Notes: generated from the sequence alone by a model not told the origin. A stretch of DNA of 18,296 nt from an uncultured bacterium (GCA_903958995.1 CAJBVG010000213.1:1-18296); one strand, 5' to 3'; shown: positions 7,630 through 15,067, numbered from the stretch's first letter. Made by a program: numbers and translations.

Positions 7630-8388
7630 TTACCATTCAGCTCCTGGAATAACACGATGTAAGTGTTGCATTTCTGCTAATAAAAATCCTAAATGTTCTG
7701 TATGTTTTCCATCTCTACTTCCACGTTGCATAAAAGTATCAGCGGGAATTTCTAATGTAGCTTCTGCAAAAACTTCTTTCACTTTCGATAACCATAATTG
7801 ATGAATAGCAGTTAAATCGAATGTGATTTTTTCTTTCATCAATACTTCATCCACTTCATTCATTTCGAAAAGTTCACCAGTAAAACGATAAAGTTCATTA
7901 ATCGCATCTTGTGTTCGTTTATGACTTTCGCTAGTGCCATCGCCTAAGCGAATCAACCATTTCGAAGAATGACGTAAATGATAAGTGATCTCTTTTAATG
8001 CTTTAGCTGCAATAGCGGCTAATGTTTCGTCGCTTGATTTTTGTAATGCCGTGTATAAGTAAAAATCATAAACATCAGCTAAAAAATGACGAACCATTAC
8101 GTATGCAAAATCTGGAGCCGGTTGTTCAGACAATAATGAATTATAAAAATCACGTTCTCCACGAAGAAAAGCTAAATCATCTGCTGATCTATTTTTGCTT
8201 TCTACTTCTCCAGCGTATTGTAATAAATGGTTTGCATTTCCTATTAAATCGAGTGCAATATTAGAGCAAGCAATATCCTCTTCAATGATTGGACCCTTAC
8301 TGCTTTGTTCGGATAAACGATGACCTAAAACTAAATGATGATCACCTAACCGAAGTAAATATTTGAATAATGCTTCTTGTTTTGTCAT
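7630..8388 (-). CDS. paaC: PaaC, structural subunit of phenylacetyl-CoA 1,2-epoxidase
   Basis: 252 residues (E. coli PaaC 248). It has a ferritin-like helical fold related to PaaA but lacking most metal ligands; it pairs with PaaA in the heterodimeric core and supports substrate binding. Characteristic blocks are LGDHHLVLGHRLSEQ (residues 14-28), EEDIACSNIALDLIGNAN, DDLAFLRGERDFYN, EITYHLRHSSKWLIRLGDGT and, near the end, GSRDGKHTEHLGFLLAEMQ. It starts 2 bp after paaB and is followed by paaD after 4 bp. Confidence 0.96.
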   Translation of the reverse strand: MTKQEALFKYLLRLGDHHLVLGHRLSEQSSKGPIIEEDIACSNIALDLIGNANHLLQYAGEVESKNRSADDLAFLRGERDFYNSLLSEQPAPDFAYVMVRHFLADVYDFYLYTALQKSSDETLAAIAAKALKEITYHLRHSSKWLIRLGDGTSESHKRTQDAINELYRFTGELFEMNEVDEVLMKEKITFDLTAIHQLWLSKVKEVFAEATLEIPADTFMQRGSRDGKHTEHLGFLLAEMQHLHRVIPGAEW

Positions 8389-8390
8389 GA

Positions 8391-8678
8391 TTACATGTGT
8401 GTAATACCTTCTGGAACTGTGTAAAATGTAGGGTGACGATAAACTTTATCGTCTGATGGATCAAAGAAAGATGCAATATCTTCTGGAGAAGATGCTACAA
8501 TTTCTGAAGCCGGTACAACCCAAATGTTTGTGCCTTCGCTTCTTCTGCAATAAAGATCACGTGCATTTTGCAAAGCCATTTCTTTGTCGTGTGCATGAAC
8601 CGAACCACTGTGCTTGTGTGGTTGGCCTGGTTTACTTTGCACAAATACTTCCCATAGTATTCCTTGTGAATCGCTCAT
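8391..8678 (-). CDS. paaB: PaaB, small subunit of phenylacetyl-CoA 1,2-epoxidase
   Basis: 95 residues from the ATG at 8676-8678, the same length as E. coli PaaB. An open frame extends 75 bp further up but would overlap paaA and lacks family similarity. Conserved blocks are WEVFVQSKPGQPHKHSGSVHA (split around residues 9-29), MALQNARDLYCRR, NIWVVPA and DDKVYRHPTFY. PaaB bridges PaaAC heterodimers and is needed for electron transfer from PaaE. It lies 4 bp after paaA and 2 bp before paaC. Confidence 0.96.
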   Translation of the reverse strand: MSDSQGILWEVFVQSKPGQPHKHSGSVHAHDKEMALQNARDLYCRRSEGTNIWVVPASEIVASSPEDIASFFDPSDDKVYRHPTFYTVPEGITHM

Positions 8679-8682
8679 AATA

Positions 8683-9633
8683 TTATGCTGCTTTAGTGTT
8701 GTTTTTTTGTTTTTCTGCATATGCATATGCTGCTTCACGAACCCAAGCACCATCTGTGTGTGCTTTTACTTTAGCAGTCATGCGTTCTTTGTTACATGGT
8801 CCATTTCCTTTTACCACATTCCAAAATTCATTCCAATCTATTGGACCGAAATCGTATCCGTTTTTCTCATCATTCCATTTCAAATCTTTATCAGGCACAA
8901 CTAAACCGATATGCTCAGCTTGTGGCACTGTTTGATTCACGAAACGTTGACGAAGTTGATCATTAGTTTCACGTTTGATCTTCCATTTTATTGCATTTCC
9001 AGTGTTTGGAGATTCATCATCTTTCGGACCGAACATCATTAAGCTAGGCCACCACCAACGTTCAATAGCATCTTGTGCCATTGCTTTTTGTTCTGCTGTT
9101 CCATTCGCTAATACGCACATGATCTCATAACCCTGGCGTTGATGAAAAGATTCCTCCTTGCAGATTCTAACCATGGCACGAGCATATGGACCGTAAGAAG
9201 TACGTTGTAACATCACTTGATTCATAATGGCTGCGCCATCTACTAACCAACCAATAGCTCCAATATCTGCCCAGGTTAATGTAGGGTAATTAAAAATTGA
9301 TGAATATTTTGCTTTACCGGTGTGAAGTTGATCTAATAGCTCTTCTCTAGTGATTCCCATCGACTCTGCTGCACTGTATAAGTACAATCCGTGACCACCT
9401 TCGTCCTGCACTTTAGCCAAAAGAACCATCTTACGACGTAAACTTGGGGCACGGGTAATCCAGTTGCCTTCAGGCAACATTCCTATAATTTCAGAATGAG
9501 CATGTTGAGAAATCTGTCTGATTAAGTGCTTTCTGTATTGTTCTGGCATCCAATCTTTAGGCTCAATCATCTCATTTTTAGCTAGTTTGTTTTCAAACCA
9601 AGCTTCTAATTCTTGTTCATTTAATTGCGACAT
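8683..9633 (-). CDS. paaA: PaaA, catalytic diiron subunit of phenylacetyl-CoA 1,2-epoxidase
   Basis: 316 residues (E. coli PaaA 309). Oxygenase subunit that inserts one oxygen atom of O2 across C1-C2 of the CoA-activated ring. The diiron site is visible as Glu48 (HAHSEIIGML), Glu78 with His81 (KVQDEGGHGLY) and Glu161 with His164 (CKEESFHQRQG), plus Asp132 in GWLVDGA as a likely further ligand. Long stretches such as KYSSIFNYPTLTWADIG and TSYGPYARAMVRI are nearly invariant in the family. It is the first gene of the minus-strand operon, with a promoter directly upstream in the 148-bp divergent region shared with paaE. Confidence 0.98.
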   Translation of the reverse strand: MSQLNEQELEAWFENKLAKNEMIEPKDWMPEQYRKHLIRQISQHAHSEIIGMLPEGNWITRAPSLRRKMVLLAKVQDEGGHGLYLYSAAESMGITREELLDQLHTGKAKYSSIFNYPTLTWADIGAIGWLVDGAAIMNQVMLQRTSYGPYARAMVRICKEESFHQRQGYEIMCVLANGTAEQKAMAQDAIERWWWPSLMMFGPKDDESPNTGNAIKWKIKRETNDQLRQRFVNQTVPQAEHIGLVVPDKDLKWNDEKNGYDFGPIDWNEFWNVVKGNGPCNKERMTAKVKAHTDGAWVREAAYAYAEKQKNNTKAA

Positions 9634-9652
9634 AGTGTAGTATTGCTTAAGA

Positions 9653-9682
9653 CAAATTTATAAAAATAATGCAATCTTGAAA
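9653..9682 (-). promoter_or_regulatory. Probable paaA promoter (Bacteroidota type)
   Basis: On the minus strand the -7 box is TAAATTTG (complement of 9653-9660), a perfect TAnnTTTG. Eighteen bp upstream lies TTTC (9679-9682), one base from the -33 TTTG consensus. The box ends 19 nt before the paaA ATG, predicting a leader of only about 12 nt. Confidence 0.55.
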
Positions 9683-9695
9683 TAGAAAACGCTTA

Positions 9696-9728
9696 TTAGT
9701 AATCGTTCAAAAAAAGAACAATTATTAA
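9696..9728. promoter_or_regulatory. 33-bp imperfect palindrome, candidate operator between paaA and paaE
   Basis: The arms are TTAGTAATCGTTC (9696-9708) and GAACAATTATTAA (9716-9728), matching at 11 of 13 positions around a 7-bp A-tract. The centre, 9712, is close to the middle of the 148-bp divergent region, just upstream of the paaA -33 box. The place and symmetry suit a dimeric regulator controlling both directions. No regulator gene was seen nearby. Confidence 0.5.
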
Positions 9729-9781
9729 CATCATTGTACCAAAACGAATCCTTTTTTTATTTTTACGAACAAATTAGAGAA

Positions 9782-10852
9782 ATGGCAAAATTTCACCCTT
9801 TAAAAGTAGCCGATATTCGTAAGGAAACGGCAGATAGCGTTAGTGTAGCTTTTGATATCCCTCAGGAGTTCAAAAATGAATACCAATACACTCAAGGTCA
9901 GTACGTAACATTAAAAATGACTATAGCTGGTGAAGAAATTCGCAGGTCTTATTCTTTATGTAGTAGCCCTAATGCGGATTCCGATTTTCGTATTGCTGCT
10001 AAAAAAGTAAAAGATGGCCGTATGTCTGTTTACTTGAATGAGAATTTGAAAATAGGTGATGTTGTTGAAGTAATGACCCCAATGGGAAACTTTTACCACT
10101 TAAAATCAGTTAAAAACAAAAACATTGTGCTTTTTGCTGGAGGATCTGGCATTACACCAATGTTATCGATCATAAAAACCCTTCTTCTAGAAGATGACTC
10201 TTGTCGATTAACACTGTTTTATGGAAATCAGAACGAAGAAGCAACCATATTTAACACTGAATTAAATTCGATATCGGCAAAAAATGCTGATCGATTTACG
10301 TTGATTTCAGTTTTAGACCAAGCTCCTAGTAATCATCCTGCATTATATACTGGATTGATGACAAAAGAAAAGGTTTTAGCCTTAATTGAAAATCACGTTG
10401 GTTTGAATTTAGATAATGAGTTTTTTATCTGCGGACCAACTCCAATGATGAAAAATGTTGAAGAGGCATTAACCTCACTAAAACTTGCTAAAGAAAAAAT
10501 CCACTTAGAATATTTCACATCAACTTTAGATGCTAATACCAGCGCAATTCCTGCTGTTGCTGGAGAAAAAGTAGTTGCACAAGTAACTGTGATTATGGAT
10601 GGCGATGAAACCACTTTTGAACTAGCTTCTGATGGAAAAAATATATTAGATGCATCGATGGATCAAGATGTAGATGTACCTTTTTCTTGCAAAGGTGGTG
10701 TTTGTTGTACTTGTAGAGCGAAACTAATTGAAGGCAAAGTAAGCATGAAAGTCAATTATGCTTTAACAGAAGAAGAAGTAGCTGAAGGTTTCATTTTGAC
10801 TTGCCAAGCACATCCTCTTACACCAGTGGTTATTGTAGATTACGACGTTTAA
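9782..10852 (+). CDS. paaE: PaaE, NAD(P)H reductase of the phenylacetyl-CoA epoxidase
   Basis: 356 residues from the ATG at 9782, the length of E. coli PaaE; a TTG start at 9734 would add an unconserved stretch. It passes electrons from NAD(P)H through FAD and a [2Fe-2S] centre to PaaA. Domain order: FAD-binding barrel (about 1-108, RRSYSLCS at 54-61), NAD(P)-binding domain (109-250, AGGSGITPM at 119-127 and CGPTPMM at 218-224), then a plant-type ferredoxin domain (265-356). The cluster ligands are Cys303, Cys308, Cys311 and Cys341 (FSCKGGVCCTC and LTCQAH). Unlike the E. coli paaABCDE order, the gene is divergent from paaABCD and leads its own short plus-strand unit with an SDR gene. Confidence 0.97.
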   Translation: MAKFHPLKVADIRKETADSVSVAFDIPQEFKNEYQYTQGQYVTLKMTIAGEEIRRSYSLCSSPNADSDFRIAAKKVKDGRMSVYLNENLKIGDVVEVMTPMGNFYHLKSVKNKNIVLFAGGSGITPMLSIIKTLLLEDDSCRLTLFYGNQNEEATIFNTELNSISAKNADRFTLISVLDQAPSNHPALYTGLMTKEKVLALIENHVGLNLDNEFFICGPTPMMKNVEEALTSLKLAKEKIHLEYFTSTLDANTSAIPAVAGEKVVAQVTVIMDGDETTFELASDGKNILDASMDQDVDVPFSCKGGVCCTCRAKLIEGKVSMKVNYALTEEEVAEGFILTCQAHPLTPVVIVDYDV

Positions 10853-10945
10853 CCGTGTAGTGGGTAATGAGTAATGGGTATTGAGTAATTTATAAATTAT
10901 TTAATTACTCAATACTCACTACCCGATACCCAATACCCAAAAAAT
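10853..10945. repeat. Heptamer repeat array C (paaE-SDR gap)
   Basis: The left tract (10862-10889) reads GGGTAAT, GAGTAAT, GGGTATT, GAGTAAT. The right tract (10904-10938) on the minus strand reads GGGTATT, GGGTATC, GGGTAGT, GAGTATT, GAGTAAT. Both are GRGTADY-like heptamers in inverted orientation around a 14-bp A/T core, giving a long hairpin with G-U pairs when transcribed. It fills nearly the whole gap. Confidence 0.92.
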
Positions 10946-11653
10946 ATGAATATCATCATCACCGGTGCATCAAGCGGAATCGGATTCGAAGCCGCATTAG
11001 AGTGGATTAAAGATTCCGAAAATAAAGTTGTCGCTATCGCTAGAAATATTGATAAGTTAAAACGTTTGCACCAAATTGCAAAAGAATTAAATCCAGAATG
11101 CAATTTAATTCCTGTACAATTTGATATTGTAAGTGGTGACTATGAGCAAGGATTAATTCCATTTTTAAATCAAAAAATAGAAGGGAAAATTGATGTACTA
11201 GTTAATAATGCTGGTGAACTTATCAATAAACCATTCTTAGAACAAACCGATGAAGATTGGTATCAAATGTTTGATAGCAATATACTCGGGCATGTACATA
11301 TGGTTCGTTATTTAGCACCTTACATGAATGAAGGCTCACACATCCTAAACATTAGTAGTATGGGAGGTTTCCAGGGTTCAGATAAGTTCGCTGGCTTAAG
11401 TTCTTATTCTGCAATGAAGGCTGCACTTTGTAATTTCACAGAGTTACTAGCAGTAGAATTACAGCATCTTAAAATCTCTGCAAATTGTTTAGCTCTTGGT
11501 TCTGCTCAAACAGAGATGTTAGAGCGTTCTATGCCTGGTTACGAGTCACCAATTATGGCATTTGAAATGGGAAAATATGTTGCCGATTTTGCCTTAACAG
11601 GACATAATTTTTTTAATGGGAAAATATTGCCAGTTGCATTACTGAAACCATAG
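10946..11653 (+). CDS. Short-chain dehydrogenase/reductase
   Basis: 235 residues, a classical SDR with one Rossmann domain. The cofactor motif TGASSGIG is at 6-13, VNNAG at 86-90, and the catalytic residues are Ser137 or Ser138 (NISSMGG), Tyr154 and Lys158 (YSAMK). The residue after the second strand lies in AIARNID, with an arginine that often accompanies NADP use, but this is weak evidence. The substrate is unknown. Position behind paaE suggests, without proving, a role in aromatic or CoA-ester metabolism. It converges with the OsmC-like gene, and its TAG stop abuts repeat array D. Confidence 0.88.
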   Translation: MNIIITGASSGIGFEAALEWIKDSENKVVAIARNIDKLKRLHQIAKELNPECNLIPVQFDIVSGDYEQGLIPFLNQKIEGKIDVLVNNAGELINKPFLEQTDEDWYQMFDSNILGHVHMVRYLAPYMNEGSHILNISSMGGFQGSDKFAGLSSYSAMKAALCNFTELLAVELQHLKISANCLALGSAQTEMLERSMPGYESPIMAFEMGKYVADFALTGHNFFNGKILPVALLKP

Positions 11654-11717
11654 TAGGGACAATGGATACTGGATAATGGGCTCTGGACAAAAAATAACTT
11701 AGTAACTTAATAACCAA
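11654..11717. repeat. Heptamer/octamer repeat array D (convergent SDR / OsmC gap)
   Basis: Positions 11655-11689 are five heptamers: AGGGACA, ATGGATA, CTGGATA, ATGGGCT, CTGGACA. Positions 11695-11718 are period-8 units: TAACTTAG, TAACTTAA, TAACCAAT. Copies are more diverged than in the other arrays and the two tracts pair poorly. This is the only convergent gap in the window, and no other terminator candidate is visible there. Confidence 0.7.
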
Positions 11718-12182
11718 TTAAAATTGAATCGTTGGTAAATGTAGCACCGGAAAATTCACTGAATTAGCAATGAAACATTTTTTATTAGCTTCTTCGTGAA
11801 GTTTAATGGCGAGTTCAACTTTAGATGGATCAGTAATCGTGATTGTTGGTTTCAAAATCACTTCCTTAAATTTTCCTCCACCTGTTAATGCTTCCTCCAT
11901 CAATCCTTCTGCATTATCTTCATATGCTGTAACTATAATTCCATTGTCTGCACAGAAATGAAAATACCATAACATATGGCAAGTAGATAAAGCGGAAAGC
12001 AACATCTCTTCTGGGTTGTATTTACTGGCATCTCCACGAAATGCTGGGTCAGCAGAACCTAATAAATCTAATTTTCCTTTTGCTGAAATAATATGGTCTC
12101 TACTGTAGGCATCATACTTACTCGTGCCAGTACCTAAATTACCTGTCCACGTTATTTTTAGTTTATACTGATGTTCTTTCAT
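11718..12182 (-). CDS. OsmC family protein
   Basis: 154 residues with the OsmC/Ohr fold, a dimeric cysteine-dependent peroxidase family. Cys68 and Cys77 are in STCHMLWYFHFC, and Cys136 in NKKCFIANS is at the place of the second catalytic cysteine of the family. Arg49 in PAFRGD could assist. The glycine-rich insert GGGKFKEV and the TWTGNLGTGTSKYDAYSRDH start are typical of a subgroup common in Gram-negative bacteria whose substrate is not defined; organic hydroperoxides are the general guess. It starts 9 bp after the carbonic anhydrase stop, so it shares that transcript. Confidence 0.88.
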   Translation of the reverse strand: MKEHQYKLKITWTGNLGTGTSKYDAYSRDHIISAKGKLDLLGSADPAFRGDASKYNPEEMLLSALSTCHMLWYFHFCADNGIIVTAYEDNAEGLMEEALTGGGKFKEVILKPTITITDPSKVELAIKLHEEANKKCFIANSVNFPVLHLPTIQF

Positions 12183-12191
12183 TCAATAAAT

Positions 12192-12848
12192 TTAATGGTT
12201 AAACGTTACTTTTCCTGTAGATAAATCATATAAAGCACCAACTATTTTCAGTTGCTTGTGTTCTACTGATTCTTCTAATATCGGTTTTGAATGCTCTAAT
12301 AAAGTTACTCCGTGTTTAACATTAGCTTGTACAGCTAAGGGTACGCTATGATTCACTTTAACTCCTGCTTCTTGCTCTTCTATTTCTTCACTTAAGTATT
12401 CTAGAATCTTACCAATATGATCATTATGTTTTTCACCATTATCGTCTAAAAAAGCTTTAATCGCACCACAATTCTCGTGTCCTAAAACTACTATTAAATT
12501 ACAATGCAGATGCTCCACTGCATACTCTATACTTCCTAATTCTAAATCGCCAATTACATTTCCTGCAGTACGAATCGAAAATATATCACCTAAGCCTTGA
12601 TCGAAAACAATTTCTGGGGAAACTCTAGAATCAGAGCAACTCACAATAATTGCAAAAGGATGTTGTGCTGATTTAATTTCTTGAACCCTCGACATGCTTT
12701 CGTCGGGATGAATCGATTTCCCATTAATAAATCGTTCATTACCATCAATTAATTTTTGTAGAGGATTGATAGATTGAGAATGCTGATCTTGAGCATTTAC
12801 AATACTTGTAAGGACTACAAATGAAATTAAGAAGAAAACTTTTTTCAT
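12192..12848 (-). CDS. Exported beta-class carbonic anhydrase
   Basis: 218 residues. Residues 1-19 (MKKVFFLISFVVLTSIVNA) form a signal peptide, so the enzyme is probably periplasmic. The zinc site is complete: Cys71 with Asp73 and Arg75 (SCSDSRV), His124 and Cys127 (LGHENCGA). RTAGNVI and GSIEYAVEHL are further family blocks. It interconverts CO2 and bicarbonate. No direct tie to tyrosine or phenylacetate breakdown is known to me. It lies between the flavin-reductase-like gene (77-bp gap with a hairpin) and the OsmC-like gene. Confidence 0.93.
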   Translation of the reverse strand: MKKVFFLISFVVLTSIVNAQDQHSQSINPLQKLIDGNERFINGKSIHPDESMSRVQEIKSAQHPFAIIVSCSDSRVSPEIVFDQGLGDIFSIRTAGNVIGDLELGSIEYAVEHLHCNLIVVLGHENCGAIKAFLDDNGEKHNDHIGKILEYLSEEIEEQEAGVKVNHSVPLAVQANVKHGVTLLEHSKPILEESVEHKQLKIVGALYDLSTGKVTFNH

Positions 12849-12873
12849 ATAAATACACTTAAAATGAAACCAT

Positions 12874-12891
12874 ACGACTAAGAATAGTCGT
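12874..12891. other. Perfect hairpin between the flavin-reductase-like and carbonic anhydrase genes
   Basis: A 7-bp perfect inverted repeat, ACGACTA (12874-12880) and TAGTCGT (12885-12891), with a 4-nt loop, in a 77-bp gap. On the transcribed minus strand it is followed by a weak T-rich stretch (ATGGTTTCATTTTAAG). It could be a poor terminator, an mRNA stabiliser or an operator just upstream of the carbonic anhydrase gene. No heptamer array is present in this gap. Confidence 0.5.
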
Positions 12892-12925
12892 TGTTAATTG
12901 TTTTTGGGTGTATATAATTTATAAA

Positions 12926-13792
12926 CTAATTAATGCTTGATAATAATAACTTCCAAGCATCAACAACATTATTATTATCTAAAAATTCTTTCGCTATTAA
13001 ATGAATTTGGTTCTCACTTAATTTACCATAGAGGTGATTCAAATCGTTCAGTTCATCAACTTCTAATTTTGGGATGAATTCAACATTACCAAGCTGTCCC
13101 AAGTTGTTACCTGTTAGCACTTTTGAGTTTCTTATTTTTTCGGGTAACGCATCTACTCCTATTCCCATCGTTGTTAAAGGCTTTGCTACTTGAAACAAAG
13201 AATCTTTAGTTACTCTTGAGTACCAATCGCCTCCTAATCTAGCCACGTGATCCATTTTTAGTTGATCAATTTTACCATCAGCATCTAATACATCTTCTGA
13301 AATATGCATAGCAATAACTTCTGCTAAAACAAGATTACCAGCACCTGGCGTTTCCGCTAATGCAATCACATCACGAACAATACATTCGAATTGTACCGGT
13401 GCTTCTTTTACACGTGGTGGACGAATAAAATCTGACTTCAGTTCAGTGAAGCCCGCCTTCACAAATTCATTTACTCCTTTAGGATAATCAGTACTTGATA
13501 AAGAGGTTTGTTGCACCATATCATAATTCACAATATTGATAGTACACTCTTTAATTTTTAATACATTATCTAATGTATGCTTTGTAGTATTATCACGTAC
13601 TCTACGAGCTGGTGAAAACACTAAAATTGGTGGATTCGAACTGAATAAATTAAAGAATGAGAATGGACTTAAATTTACATTTCCTTCTTCATCAATCGTA
13701 CTCACAAAAGCAATAGGTCGGGGTGCTACAGCATACTGCAAAAACATTTGCGTTTGCTGAGGACTTAGGTCTTTTATTTGTAGGGTTTTCAT
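12926..13792 (-). CDS. Flavin reductase-like (FMN-binding) domain protein
   Basis: 288 residues. Residues about 10-190 form a flavin-reductase-like split-barrel domain: AVAPRPIAFVSTIDEEGNVN, LSPFSFFNLFSSNPP, LVFSP, KECTINIVN, APVQFECIV and VLAEVIAMHI, then VARLGGDWYSRV. The remaining 90 residues are helical and unassigned. Family members bind FMN and act as NAD(P)H:flavin reductases or with oxygenase partners; the exact reaction here is unknown. It lies directly downstream of fahA on the same strand, with repeat array E between them, so a link to homogentisate breakdown is plausible by context only. Confidence 0.85.
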   Translation of the reverse strand: MKTLQIKDLSPQQTQMFLQYAVAPRPIAFVSTIDEEGNVNLSPFSFFNLFSSNPPILVFSPARRVRDNTTKHTLDNVLKIKECTINIVNYDMVQQTSLSSTDYPKGVNEFVKAGFTELKSDFIRPPRVKEAPVQFECIVRDVIALAETPGAGNLVLAEVIAMHISEDVLDADGKIDQLKMDHVARLGGDWYSRVTKDSLFQVAKPLTTMGIGVDALPEKIRNSKVLTGNNLGQLGNVEFIPKLEVDELNDLNHLYGKLSENQIHLIAKEFLDNNNVVDAWKLLLSSIN

Positions 13793-13869
13793 TTAGGAGT
13801 ATTGGGTAATGAGTAATGGGTAATGGGTAGTGTTTTTACTCACTACTCATTACCCATTACTCACTACAT
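13793..13869. repeat. Heptamer repeat array E (fahA-flavin reductase gap)
   Basis: The left tract (13797-13831) reads GAGTATT, GGGTAAT, GAGTAAT, GGGTAAT, GGGTAGT. The right tract (13842-13869) reads ACTACTC, ATTACCC, ATTACTC, ACTACAT, which are the same heptamers inverted. Only 10 bp separate them (GTTTTTACTC), so this is the strongest hairpin of the family. The fahA stop codon (complement of 13864-13866) is inside the last unit. Transcribed on the minus strand, it has no long U-tract after it. Confidence 0.93.
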
Positions 13870-14862
13870 TTTTTTAAGTTTCAAAATTGATAAATCAGAA
13901 TTCTCTTTAATGATAGTATTGCTTAAGCGGCCAAGTGCTGTAATTTCCATTTCAACTACATCACCGTCCTTTAACCATTGGGTTTGGTATGATTTATCAT
14001 TTAACAATCCAGTACCGTTAAGTTCTAAAAAGCAACCTGTACCTACGGTTCCAGAACCAATAACATCGCCTGGCAAAATATCTGCACCATAAGCACAACG
14101 TTCAATAATTTCAGCAAAAGTCCAATCCATATCCGCCACATTTCCATCAGAAACTTCTACCCCATTTACCCAACATTTCATGTTGAGTTTATAATTATTT
14201 CCTACATGATGATCTTTAGCAGGTACCATGTATTCTGCAAGTTCATCTGGAGTAACTAACCATGGACCAATAACCGTTGAAAAATCTTTTCCCTTAGCAG
14301 GACCAAGGTTTAATAACATTTCTTCCATTTGCAAAGTACGTGCACTCATGTCGTTCATAATGCAATAACCAGCAATATATTCATCCGCTTCAGCAGCGCG
14401 AATATTTCTTCCTTTTTTACCTATAACAGCTGCTATTTCTAATTCGAAATCTAATTTTTCGAAATGATCTGGCATGCAATGAATTTCACCAGGGCCTTGA
14501 ATAGCATTGTGGTTTGTAAAATAAAATATTGGATATTGATCGAATTCTTTAATCATTTCAACACCACGATTTCTTCTAGCTGCCGCTACATGTTGGCGAA
14601 ATGCATATCCGTCTCTACAAGAAGTAGGATGAGGCACTGGTGCCAATATTTCAAAAAATACTTCTTCTCTAGCTTCAATAGAACCATCTTTAATTCCATT
14701 GTTTACGGCATGCGCGCGTTCCATTAATTCTTCTCCACCCCACAAGAATTCATTCATTGTGTTTGGAATTAATTTATCTTCAGAATGTAGGTTGAAAATA
14801 TGTCCGCGAACAAATACACCTAATTTTTCTGCATCTTCGGTTTTATAGGATACTAACTTCAT
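13864..14862 (-). CDS. fahA: Fumarylacetoacetase (fumarylacetoacetate hydrolase)
   Basis: 332 residues of the FAH superfamily. It hydrolyses fumarylacetoacetate to fumarate and acetoacetate, the last step of tyrosine/homogentisate breakdown. A short N-terminal domain is followed by the catalytic FAH domain from about residue 75. Metal and catalytic residues by analogy to mammalian FAH: Asp84 and His91 (DGYAFRQH, spaced as D126 and H133), Glu140 and Glu142 (DFELEIA), Asp171 (NDMSAR). GSGTVGTGC and WLKDGDVVEMEI are typical of the family. It is shorter than the animal enzyme (about 420). Divergent pairing with hmgA supports the specific call over a generic FAH-family hydrolase. Confidence 0.92.
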   Translation of the reverse strand: MKLVSYKTEDAEKLGVFVRGHIFNLHSEDKLIPNTMNEFLWGGEELMERAHAVNNGIKDGSIEAREEVFFEILAPVPHPTSCRDGYAFRQHVAAARRNRGVEMIKEFDQYPIFYFTNHNAIQGPGEIHCMPDHFEKLDFELEIAAVIGKKGRNIRAAEADEYIAGYCIMNDMSARTLQMEEMLLNLGPAKGKDFSTVIGPWLVTPDELAEYMVPAKDHHVGNNYKLNMKCWVNGVEVSDGNVADMDWTFAEIIERCAYGADILPGDVIGSGTVGTGCFLELNGTGLLNDKSYQTQWLKDGDVVEMEITALGRLSNTIIKENSDLSILKLKKM

Positions 14863-14878
14863 AGTGTTTGAATTTTCT

Positions 14879-14886
14879 CAAAACTA
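14879..14886 (-). promoter_or_regulatory. Probable -7 box of the fahA promoter
   Basis: The minus strand carries TAGTTTTG (complement of 14879-14886), a perfect TAnnTTTG, ending 16 nt before the fahA ATG. A clear -33 TTTG at the right spacing is not visible. The predicted leader is about 10 nt. Confidence 0.45.
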
Positions 14887-14968
14887 ATAAATAAATGCAT
14901 AACCATTTATGACCTATTCCATTTGTTTAAATAAAAATAACATCTATATTAGTCGCCCTAACACCTTA

Positions 14969-15054
14969 TGCGAACAAAACAATCATATCAATGGCATTCT
15001 GCCGAAACTGCGTTTCTATTCTTATCTAGAATACTCAGTAAGATTGTGTTCGCA
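14969..15054. other. Nested inverted-repeat structure between fahA and hmgA (candidate structured leader)
   Basis: An outer helix pairs TGCGAACA (14969-14976) with TGTTCGCA (15047-15054) and, after a 3-A bulge, CAATC (14980-14984) with GATTG (15042-15046): 13 pairs in all. Inside are three small hairpins in a row: GGCA/TGCC (14993-15003), GAAAC/GTTTC (15004-15016) and ATTCT/AGAAT (15018-15032). On the plus strand this would be a multibranched RNA ending about 95 nt before the hmgA ATG. It could instead be a DNA-level operator or a small mobile-element remnant. The 286-bp gap holds no gene that I can see. Confidence 0.5.
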
Positions 15055-15067
15055 CAATATTCTCTAT

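Noticed and set aside
7626..7655. GTG start for PaaD
   Set aside because: It overlaps the end of paaC; the ATG at 7625 gives the family length.
8679..8753. Longer PaaB beginning inside paaA
   Set aside because: The family start is MSDSQGILWEVF; the extension is out-of-frame paaA sequence.
9734..9781. TTG start for paaE
   Set aside because: The added residues (YQNESFFYFYEQ) are unlike the family; the ATG at 9782 gives exactly 356 residues.
10862..10938. Array hairpins as ordinary intrinsic terminators
   Set aside because: Arms are imperfect, the loops are long in some, no T-run follows, and several lie inside apparent operons.
14969..15054. tRNA or tRNA-like gene
   Set aside because: The cloverleaf-like outline lacks T-loop and anticodon-arm signatures, and arm lengths are wrong.
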